From contig NZ_JAERQM010000004.1 in the NCBI RefSeq assembly GCF_019029495.1, positions 186,294 to 250,293 on the forward strand: a stretch of DNA of 64,000 bases. The letters are read 5' to 3'. A program made the translations under genes and the position numbers. Below, piece after piece: positions 15,981 to 22,608 of the stretch; within the stretch, counting starts at the first letter, position 1, and each line of letters begins with the position of its first letter. Origin of the DNA: Falsiroseomonas oleicola (lineage in GTDB: Bacteria; Pseudomonadota; Alphaproteobacteria; Acetobacterales; Acetobacteraceae). The notes under the pieces were generated by a model, which did not search any database, was not told where the DNA came from, and saw only the letters and a program-made list of their open reading frames with translations.

Positions 15981-16906
15981 CGTCCGGTCTCCACACGCAC
16001 ACGGCCAGGACCGATGGCGCGGGCTTCCACCACGATCCGGCTGCCGAGGTTCATCACGGGCAGCACGCCACCACGCGCCGCGCCTTCCAGGGCGCGGCCC
16101 TGGGCGAGCACGGACAGGCCGGGGATGTCGTACTGCATGGTCACGGTCTGGCCGCGCTCGATCACCAGGGGCTGTGACAGGTTCGCCAGCAGCAGCGGCT
16201 GGCCGACCCCGGTCGGGCGGCGCAGCGCCTGGCCCACCGCCTGGTCCAGCCGCTCCGCCGACCCGGCGCGCAGCCGGCTGGCCGGCATCCGCACCAGCCG
16301 CACATCCTCCGGCCCCAGCACGTCGCCGACGGTCAGGCGGCGCGCCGCCACCAGCACGGGATGGGTGATGACGGCGCGGCCGGCCAGGCGCATGCGATGC
16401 GTCGCCATCCCTTCCGCCGTCACCGCCAGGCTGGCGCTGAAGCGCTGGGTCTGCTCGTCGTAGATCACCTGCTCCACCGTCACCTGGGCGAAGGCGGCGG
16501 CGGGCACCAGGGGCGGGATGAAGGCCTGAAGGGTCAGGTCCGCCTCCTCCTCCACCCCCTGGGCCTGCAGCGACATGCGCAGCGCCTCCATCACCTCCTC
16601 CCGCGCCAGGGCGCGGCCGGGGCGTTCCAGCACCACCCGGTCGCCGCCGCCGCTCGGCTGCCAGGCCACATCGTTGAGGCGCGCGATGGCGGCGAGCTGC
16701 GCCGCCTCCACCACTAGCCGCTGGCCCGGGGCCGGGGCGGGGCCGAGCGGCGTGGCGCCACGTTCCCCGAGGCCATCGAACAGGTCGTCCAGCCGGACCA
16801 CCGCATTCTCCACCGTGGCGAAGGGGCGCAGCGTGGCCGGCGCTTCCGCCATGGCGGCGGAGGCAAGGGCGCAGAACAGGAATGCCAGGCGTCGCATGGC
16901 GCTCAC
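15977..16906 (-). CDS. flgA: Flagellar P-ring assembly chaperone FlgA
   Basis: A 309-residue periplasmic chaperone that helps FlgI polymerise. A signal peptide (MRRLAFLFCALASAAMA) is followed by a long N-terminal region and the C-terminal SAF domain, recognisable by VLVAARRLTVGDVLGPEDVRLVRM, RRPTGVGQPLLLANL and VERGQTVTMQYDIPGLSV. The GTG at 16906 overlaps the flgG stop by 4 nt and suggests translational coupling; an ATG three codons later would work equally well. Confidence 0.92.
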   Translation of the reverse strand: MSAMRRLAFLFCALASAAMAEAPATLRPFATVENAVVRLDDLFDGLGERGATPLGPAPAPGQRLVVEAAQLAAIARLNDVAWQPSGGGDRVVLERPGRALAREEVMEALRMSLQAQGVEEEADLTLQAFIPPLVPAAAFAQVTVEQVIYDEQTQRFSASLAVTAEGMATHRMRLAGRAVITHPVLVAARRLTVGDVLGPEDVRLVRMPASRLRAGSAERLDQAVGQALRRPTGVGQPLLLANLSQPLVIERGQTVTMQYDIPGLSVLAQGRALEGAARGGVLPVMNLGSRIVVEARAIGPGRVRVETGR

Positions 16907-17688
16907 CGCAGCCGCGACAGGGTGGAGAGCATTTCGTCGCTGGCCGAGATGACCTTGCTGTTCATCTCATAGGCGCGCTGGGCGGTGATGAGGTTGGTGA
17001 TCTCCTGCACCACGTTGACGTTGGAGGTTTCGACGAAGCCCTGGAGCACCTGGCCGAAGCCCGGCGCCCCGGGCGCGCCCTGCTGGGCGGCGCCGGAGCC
17101 GGGGGTGGCAAGCAGCAGGTTGTCGCCGACCGCTTCCAGCCCCGTCTCATTGGCGAAGATGGCAAGCTGGATCTGTCCCACATTCTGTGGCTCCACCTGG
17201 CCGTCCAGCTTCGCCAGCACCTCGCCATTCGCATTGATGGTGACGTCGCGCGCCGCGGCCGGGATGTTGATGCCCGGCTGCACCACATGGCCATCCGCCG
17301 TCACCAGCACGCCTTCCGGCGACAGGGCGAAGGTGCCGTCGCGGGTATAGGCGACCTCGCCGGTCGGCAGGGTGATCTGGAAATACCCGTTGCCGCGGAT
17401 GGCGAGGTCGAAGCGGTTCTCGGTCTGCGACAGGCTGCCCTGTTCGGAGATGCGATAGACCGCGCCGGTCTTCACGCCGAGGCCAACCTGGGCGCCGGAG
17501 GGCAGCACGCTGCCGGTATCGGCCGACTGGCTGCCGACGCGGCGCAGGTTCTGATAGATCAGGTCCTGGAATTCGGCGCGGCGGCGCTTGTAGCCCGTCG
17601 TGCTCATATTCGCGATATTGTTGGAGATGACCTCGACGTTGGTCTGCTGGGCCATCATACCGGTCCCAGCGATGTGCAGACTGCGCAT
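16903..17688 (-). CDS. flgG: Distal rod protein FlgG
   Basis: A 261-residue flagellar basal-body rod protein. It begins with MRSLHIAGTGMMAQQTNVEVISNNIANM, the N-terminal signature of the axial family. It continues with TTGYKRRRAEFQDLIYQNL and ends with the C-terminal coil SNVNVVQEITNLITAQRAYEMNSKVI. It is exported by the flagellar type III apparatus and forms the distal rod through the P and L rings. It follows flgF by 26 nt and is coupled to flgA. Confidence 0.97.
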   Translation of the reverse strand: MRSLHIAGTGMMAQQTNVEVISNNIANMSTTGYKRRRAEFQDLIYQNLRRVGSQSADTGSVLPSGAQVGLGVKTGAVYRISEQGSLSQTENRFDLAIRGNGYFQITLPTGEVAYTRDGTFALSPEGVLVTADGHVVQPGINIPAAARDVTINANGEVLAKLDGQVEPQNVGQIQLAIFANETGLEAVGDNLLLATPGSGAAQQGAPGAPGFGQVLQGFVETSNVNVVQEITNLITAQRAYEMNSKVISASDEMLSTLSRLR

Positions 17689-17714
17689 CTTCTTATTCCT
17701 TACTCAGACCAACT

Positions 17715-18461
17715 TCAGCGGCGGCGCAGAATGCGTTCGACGGCGCTGCCCAGGCGCTCGCCTTCCTTCTCGACCATCTGCGAGACGAACTGGAATTCGC
17801 GCAGCTCCTCGGTCATCCGGGTCAGCTCGATCACCGGGCGGACATTGCTGCCCTCCATGGCGCCCTGGACCACGCCGGGGCGCTCCACCGGCTCGGCCTG
17901 CATATCCTCCGGCCGGGAGAAGATGCGGTCGCCCTCGGCGTTCAGCTTCTGGGCATCGGCGAAGCGCACCACGCGCAGCCGGCCGACCGGGCCGTTTTCC
18001 GTGCGCAGCATGCCATCGCCCATCACCTCGATGCGGCTGTCGCCCTGCGCCACGCGAATCGGCTGGCCGGCATCGTTCAGCACCGGGAAGCCTTCCGGCG
18101 TCACCACCCGGCCCTCATTGTCCAGGCTGAAGCGGCCGGCGCGGGTGTAGCGTTCGCCGCGCGCCGTCTCGACGACGAAGTAGCCATCCGGGTTGGACAG
18201 GGCCAGGTCGAGCGGATTGCCCGTGGTGGCGACGGCACCCGGCATGGTGTCGCGCCAGGTCGCGCGGTCCTGCGCGAAGGCCAGGTCCCGGCCACCGCTC
18301 GGCACCGCCGCATCCAACTGCCGCTCCAGCACCGTGCCGAACAGGGGGCGCTGGGCGCGGAAGCCGGGCGTGTCGGCATTGGCGATGTTGTTCGCGGTCA
18401 CGGCGGCGGCGCGGCTCTGCGCCACCAGGCGGGACAGAACGATATAGCCGGGGCTGTCCAT
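17715..18461 (-). CDS. flgF: Proximal rod protein FlgF
   Basis: A 248-residue rod protein with the axial-family N-terminus YIVLSRLVAQSRAAAVTANNIANADTPGF, a middle GYFVVETARGERYTRAGRF and a C-terminal EGSNVRPVIELTRMTEELREFQFVS. The ATG at 18461 is the first that gives this N-terminus. It heads flgF-flgG-flgA-flgH and has a sigma-54-type promoter 39 nt upstream of the start. Confidence 0.95.
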   Translation of the reverse strand: MDSPGYIVLSRLVAQSRAAAVTANNIANADTPGFRAQRPLFGTVLERQLDAAVPSGGRDLAFAQDRATWRDTMPGAVATTGNPLDLALSNPDGYFVVETARGERYTRAGRFSLDNEGRVVTPEGFPVLNDAGQPIRVAQGDSRIEVMGDGMLRTENGPVGRLRVVRFADAQKLNAEGDRIFSRPEDMQAEPVERPGVVQGAMEGSNVRPVIELTRMTEELREFQFVSQMVEKEGERLGSAVERILRRR

Positions 18462-18499
18462 GGGTCGGGTCTCGTCAGGGCGGTTCTGAAGGGAGTAGG

Positions 18500-18514
18500 G
18501 CAAGCGCCGTGCCA
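18500..18514 (-). promoter_or_regulatory. Sigma-54-type -24/-12 promoter for flgFGAH
   Basis: On the minus strand the site reads TGGCACGGCGCTTGC, an exact match to TGGCAC-N5-TTGC. The predicted start of transcription would give a leader of roughly 27 nt before flgF. The same spacing and core as the flgI promoter indicate joint control. Confidence 0.82.
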
Positions 18515-18552
18515 GGATTTTCCGCCCCCGGTGCAGGGCCCGCCGGTGCAGC

Positions 18553-18573
18553 TTCTGCCGAAGCCCGGCAGAA
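18553..18573. promoter_or_regulatory. 8-bp inverted repeat, possible activator site
   Basis: TTCTGCCG-AAGCC-CGGCAGAA is a perfect palindrome with 8-bp arms and a 5-nt spacer. It lies about 40 nt upstream of the -24 element of the flgF promoter, a plausible place for a sigma-54 activator, and shares the TGCCG/CGGCA core with the palindromes near flgI. Confidence 0.5.
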
Positions 18574-18694
18574 ATGGCCGCCCCACCCGGCAGGCCGCGC
18601 CGCCGCAAGGCTTCGTTAACGCCCTTCGGGCCATTGTGCCGCACCCAGGGGTGCCGGCGGTCCGGCATGCGAGGCGAAAGGCACGGTCGACAAG

Positions 18695-19240
18695 ATGGCG
18701 GCGGCGGCAGCCAAGATGGATGCGGCGGCGGAGGGCGATGCCCCCGCGGGCAAGGGCAAGGGCGGCAAGAAGAAGCTGCTGCTGATCCTGTTGCCTGTCC
18801 TGCTGTTGCTCGGCGCGGGCGCCGGGCTGTGGTTCACCGGCATCCTGCCGAACATGCTCGGCATGGGCGGGCCGACGCCGGAGGAGGTCGCGGCGGCGGC
18901 GGCGGAGGCCGAGGCGGCCCCACCCCCGCGCAGCCCCCCCGCCTTCGTCGAACTGCCCGAGATCATCAGCAATCTGAACGCCCCGGGCCGACGCCCGGTC
19001 TTCGTCCGGCTGCGCGCCAAGCTGGAGATCAGCAAGGCCGAGGATGCGGCGGCAGTGACGGATGCGATGCCGCGGCTGATCGACCTGTTCCAGACCTATC
19101 TGCGCGAAGTGCGGCCGGAGGAACTGCGCGGCAGCGCCGGCACCCACCGGCTGCGTGAGGAGCTGATGGCGCGCGCCACGCTCGCCGCCGCCCCCGCCCG
19201 CATCACGGATGTCCTGTTCATGGAGATGCTGGTCCAATGA
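18695..19240 (+). CDS. fliL: Flagellar basal body-associated protein FliL
   Basis: A 181-residue inner-membrane protein: a short cytoplasmic Lys-rich tail, one membrane helix (LLLILLPVLLLLGAGAGLWF, about residues 28-47), an acidic Ala/Glu linker and the periplasmic FliL domain ending TDVLFMEMLVQ. FliL surrounds the stator and affects torque. It heads a plus-strand operon with fliM (ATGA overlap). The 233-nt gap to flgF holds the sigma-54 site on the other strand; I see no clear promoter motif facing fliL. Confidence 0.92.
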   Translation: MAAAAAKMDAAAEGDAPAGKGKGGKKKLLLILLPVLLLLGAGAGLWFTGILPNMLGMGGPTPEEVAAAAAEAEAAPPPRSPPAFVELPEIISNLNAPGRRPVFVRLRAKLEISKAEDAAAVTDAMPRLIDLFQTYLREVRPEELRGSAGTHRLREELMARATLAAAPARITDVLFMEMLVQ

Positions 19241-20343
19241 GCGGCACCTCGGAAGAAGACGATCTCGCCGCTGCCTGGGGCGCGTCGCTGGAGTCGGAGG
19301 CCGCGGCCCCCGACCCCTTCGACGACGCGCCGGGGGAGGCGGTGCCGGCGGCGGATGCCGCGCGGGTGCTGAACCAGGCCGAGATCGACAGCCTGCTCGG
19401 CTTCGACAGCGGCCCGGCCGGCGACAATGGCGAAAGCGGGATCGAGCGGATCATCTCCGCCGGCCTCATCGCCTATGAACGCCTGCCGATGCTGGAGATC
19501 GTCTTCGATCGCCTGGTCCGGCTGATGTCCACCACGCTGCGCAACTTCACCTCGGACAATGTCGAGATCTCGCTGGATGCGATGACCTCGCTGCGCTTCG
19601 GCGACTACCTGAACTCGATCCCGCTGCCGGCGATGCTGGCGGTGTTCAAGGCGGAGCAGTGGGACAATCACGGCCTGGTCGTGGTCGACAGCAGCCTGAT
19701 CTATTCGGTGGTGGACGTGCTGCTCGGCGGCCGGCGCGGTACGGCGGCGATGCGCATCGAGGGCCGGCCCTATACCACCATCGAGCGGACGCTGGTCGAA
19801 CGCCTCATCACCGTGGTGATGGGCGATCTGCGCAATGCCTTCGAGCCGCTGTGCCCCGTGGATTTCCGCTTCGACCGGCTGGAGGTCAATCCGCGCTTCG
19901 CCGCCATCTCCCGCCTGTCGAACGCCGCCGTGCTGGCGCGGCTGCGGGTGGACATGGAGGATCGCGGCGGGCGAATCGAGATCCTGCTGCCCTATGCGAC
20001 GCTGGAGCCGGTGCGCGAATTGCTGCTGCAGCAGTTCATGGGCGAACGCTTCGGCCGCGACAGCATCTGGGAAACCCACCTGGCGGAGGAACTGCGCCAG
20101 ACCGATGTGGCGCTGGATGTGGTGCTGGACGAACAGGCCATGCTGCTGTCGCAGGTGCTGCGGCTGAAGGTGGGCGACCGCATCATCCTGGCCTCCCCGC
20201 CCGGTTCCCCGGTGCAGTTGCGCTGCGGCGACGTGGCGCTGTTCGAAGGGCAGCTCGGCCGGCGCGAGAACAAGCTGGCGGTGCGCATCGACAGCGGGCG
20301 CGAACCTCCGACCCAGGCGATGGCGATGGGACACGCGGCATGA
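19237..20343 (+). CDS. fliM: Flagellar motor switch protein FliM
   Basis: A 368-residue C-ring protein. An acidic N-terminal part leads to LNQAEIDSLLGF, the conserved start of the FliM core, then ERLPMLEIVFDRLVRLMSTTLRNFTS. The middle CheC-like domain includes GRPYTTIERTLVERL, and the C-terminal SpoA domain includes LRLKVGDRIIL and LFEGQLGRRENKLAVRI. FliM binds phospho-CheY to switch rotation; cheY and cheZ are encoded four and five genes along in the same operon. Confidence 0.95.
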   Translation: MSGTSEEDDLAAAWGASLESEAAAPDPFDDAPGEAVPAADAARVLNQAEIDSLLGFDSGPAGDNGESGIERIISAGLIAYERLPMLEIVFDRLVRLMSTTLRNFTSDNVEISLDAMTSLRFGDYLNSIPLPAMLAVFKAEQWDNHGLVVVDSSLIYSVVDVLLGGRRGTAAMRIEGRPYTTIERTLVERLITVVMGDLRNAFEPLCPVDFRFDRLEVNPRFAAISRLSNAAVLARLRVDMEDRGGRIEILLPYATLEPVRELLLQQFMGERFGRDSIWETHLAEELRQTDVALDVVLDEQAMLLSQVLRLKVGDRIILASPPGSPVQLRCGDVALFEGQLGRRENKLAVRIDSGREPPTQAMAMGHAA

Positions 20344-20780
20344 GCATGATGGAATGGGCGGCGCAGGCGGCGTTGCTGGCGCTGCTGGCGATGGCGGTGC
20401 CCTTCGCCTGGCGGCTGGAACGGCAGATCAGCGCCCTGCGGCGCGAGGGTGCGGCGCTGGAAGCCGGTGCCGCCAGCATCGCCGCGGCCAGCGAGGCGGC
20501 GGAGGCGACGCTCGCCCGGCTGCGCGCGACGGCGGAACAGGCAGGGCGCGTCGTCGCCGAACGCGTCGCGGTGGCGGAGCCGCTGCGTGACGACCTGCGT
20601 TTCCTGACGGAACGGGCGGAGATGATGGCGGATCGGCTGGACGGGCTGGTGCGGCAATCGCGACATGCCACGCCGATGGAGGCCGCGCCGGCCCGCGCCA
20701 TGGCCGCGGAACCCTCCGGCCCCACGCCGCGCAGCGAGGCGGAGCGTGAATTGCTGCGCGCCCTGCGGGGTGGCCGCTGA
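20340..20780 (+). CDS. DUF6468 flagellar-cluster protein
   Basis: A 146-residue protein with a single N-terminal membrane helix (AAQAALLALLAMAVPFAWRL) followed by a long coiled-coil rich in Ala, Glu and Arg up to about residue 105. Small membrane-anchored coiled-coil proteins of this kind (DUF6468) sit between fliM and motE in alphaproteobacterial flagellar clusters; the function is not known. It overlaps fliM by 4 nt and motE by 1 nt, so expression is coupled. Confidence 0.72.
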   Translation: MSMMEWAAQAALLALLAMAVPFAWRLERQISALRREGAALEAGAASIAAASEAAEATLARLRATAEQAGRVVAERVAVAEPLRDDLRFLTERAEMMADRLDGLVRQSRHATPMEAAPARAMAAEPSGPTPRSEAERELLRALRGGR

Positions 20781-21463
20781 TGGCCCGCATCGCGAAGCCC
20801 GCCGCGCCGAATCCGGCCGCGCGGCCCACCGCGGCGGCACCCGCCGCCGCGCCGCGTCGCCTGCGCCTGCCGCGGCCGCGCCTGCTGCCGATCGCCTTCG
20901 CGGTGATGGCTGTGCTGGCGGGCACCAAGCTGGAACGCATGTGGCGGAGCGGGGAGGGGACGGCGATCGCCGCCGAACCCGCGCCGGCACGCCCCGCCAC
21001 GCCCGCGCCCGCCGCCGCGCGGGCGGCACCTGCCGAGCCGACTCCGGAACAGCAGGCGGAACGCGCCATCCTGGAATCGCTGCGCGCGCGCCGCGCCGCC
21101 ATCGAGGCGCGCGAGGCGCAGGCGGTGGCGCGGGAGACGATGGTCGCCGCCGCCGAACGCCGGTTGGCCCAGCGTGTCGAGGAACTCGTCGGGTTGCAGC
21201 AGCAGCTCGAGGCGCTGGAGCGGGAACGCGCGGCGCGGGAGGAGGCCGGCATGCGCGGCCTGGTGAAGCTCTATGAAGGCATGCGTCCGCGCGATGCGGC
21301 GGTGATCTTCGATGAGCTGGAGATGCCCGTGCTGGTCCGCATCATGGACCAGATGCGGGAGGCGAAGGCCGCCCCGGTGATGGGGGCGATGCGCCCCGAA
21401 CGCGCGCGGGCGCTGACGGCGGAACTGGCACGGCTGCGGGCCGCGCGCATTTCCACGCAATGA
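20780..21463 (+). CDS. motE: MotE-like flagellar protein
   Basis: A 227-residue protein with an Ala/Pro-rich N-terminus, one membrane helix (LLPIAFAVMAVLAGTKL), a periplasmic coiled coil (QAERAILESLRARRAAIEAREAQAVARE and on) and a C-terminal MgtE-N-like helical domain (VKLYEGMRPRDAAVIFDEL...VLVRIMDQMREAKAAPVMGAM). This architecture is that of MotE, which stabilises MotC in the periplasm of rhizobia. No motC is in the window. Confidence 0.8.
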   Translation: MARIAKPAAPNPAARPTAAAPAAAPRRLRLPRPRLLPIAFAVMAVLAGTKLERMWRSGEGTAIAAEPAPARPATPAPAAARAAPAEPTPEQQAERAILESLRARRAAIEAREAQAVARETMVAAAERRLAQRVEELVGLQQQLEALERERAAREEAGMRGLVKLYEGMRPRDAAVIFDELEMPVLVRIMDQMREAKAAPVMGAMRPERARALTAELARLRAARISTQ

Positions 21464-21571
21464 GGTCGGCGGCGCGGGACAGCGCCGCAAAAAAACACCC
21501 GCATCTATGCGCGTTGGTAAGAGTCGGTGCGCCAGGATGGCGGTGGTTTGGACAGTGAGGGCGCAGAGCCA

Positions 21572-21952
21572 ATGGACAAGAACACGTCGGTGCTGATCGT
21601 TGACGACTACAAGACCATGCTGCGGATCATCCGCAACCTGCTGAAGCAGCTCGACTTCGAGAATGTCGAGGAGGCGACGGACGGGGCGGAGGCGCTGGCG
21701 AAGATGCGCGCCGGCAATTTCGGCCTGGTCATCAGCGACTGGAACATGGCGCCGATGACGGGCCTCGACCTGCTGAAGGAAGTGCGCGCCGATGCGCGGC
21801 TGAAATCCACGCCCTTCATCATGATCACGGCCGAGAGCAAGACCGAGAACGTCATCGCCGCCAAGGCCGCCGGCGTCTCGAACTACATCGTGAAGCCGTT
21901 CAACGCCGAGACGCTGCGCGGCAAGATCGAGAAGGTGATGGCGAATGCCTGA
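21572..21952 (+). CDS. cheY: Chemotaxis response regulator CheY
   Basis: A stand-alone receiver domain of 126 residues. The acidic pair is Asp11-Asp12 (VLIVDDYKTM), the phosphorylation site is Asp56 (LVISDWNMAP), followed by MITAES with the switch Thr and YIVKPF with the conserved Lys. The motif DWNM with a motor switch gene and cheZ in the same operon marks it as the motor-binding CheY. The start at 21572 is the canonical position before VLIVDD; a weak GAGGG lies upstream. cheZ overlaps its end by 8 nt. Confidence 0.93.
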   Translation: MDKNTSVLIVDDYKTMLRIIRNLLKQLDFENVEEATDGAEALAKMRAGNFGLVISDWNMAPMTGLDLLKEVRADARLKSTPFIMITAESKTENVIAAKAAGVSNYIVKPFNAETLRGKIEKVMANA

Positions 21953-22571
21953 CGGAAGCGCCCCCCATGGGGCCGAGGCCACGGCGGAAGGGCAGCGCAT
22001 CGAATCCGCGGTGCGCGCCGTGCTGGGCAGCATGTCCGGCGACCTGACCGTCGTGGAAGCCGCGCTGCTGGCCGAGCTTGAAGGGCTCGGCCGGACGGTG
22101 GCGCGCGCGAAGCAGGAGATCGCCTCGCTCAAGGTGGACGACATCACCCTGAGCCACATCCCCTCCGCCACCGACGAACTCGATGCCATCGTCGACCACA
22201 CCGCCCAGGCGACGAATGAGATCCTGGATGTGTGCGAAACGCTGGAAGGCGTCGCCACCCGCATCGGTGGGCCGGAGGCGGAGGCGCTCGGCAATGCCGT
22301 GACGCGCATCTACGAGGCCTGCAGCTTCCAGGACATCACCGGCCAGCGAATCGGCAAGGTGGTGACGGCGCTGAAGGCGATCGAGGCGCGCGTCGACCAG
22401 GTGGTGTCCCGCTTCGGCGCGGTCAGCGGCCATGCGGCGTCGGGCGAATCGGCAGCCGCGCCGGTCGATCCGGACGAGACCGAGGGCCGCCGCCTGGCGC
22501 ATGGGCCGCAACTTCCGGGGGCCGGTGTCAGCCAGGCCGACATCGACAAGCTGCTCGCCGATTTCGACTGA
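21945..22571 (+). CDS. cheZ: CheY-P phosphatase CheZ
   Basis: A 208-residue, largely helical protein. The catalytic loop is ACSFQDITGQRIGKV, in which the Gln-Asp pair supplies the Gln that positions water for CheY-P hydrolysis. The C-terminal peptide QADIDKLLADFD is the CheY-tethering helix. Both hallmarks support CheZ, which occurs in part of the alphaproteobacteria. Overlap with cheY ensures balanced amounts. Confidence 0.93.
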   Translation: MPDGSAPHGAEATAEGQRIESAVRAVLGSMSGDLTVVEAALLAELEGLGRTVARAKQEIASLKVDDITLSHIPSATDELDAIVDHTAQATNEILDVCETLEGVATRIGGPEAEALGNAVTRIYEACSFQDITGQRIGKVVTALKAIEARVDQVVSRFGAVSGHAASGESAAAPVDPDETEGRRLAHGPQLPGAGVSQADIDKLLADFD

Positions 22572-22608
22572 CGACGGCACCGGTGCGGAAGACCGGAAAG
22601 GAAAATCC

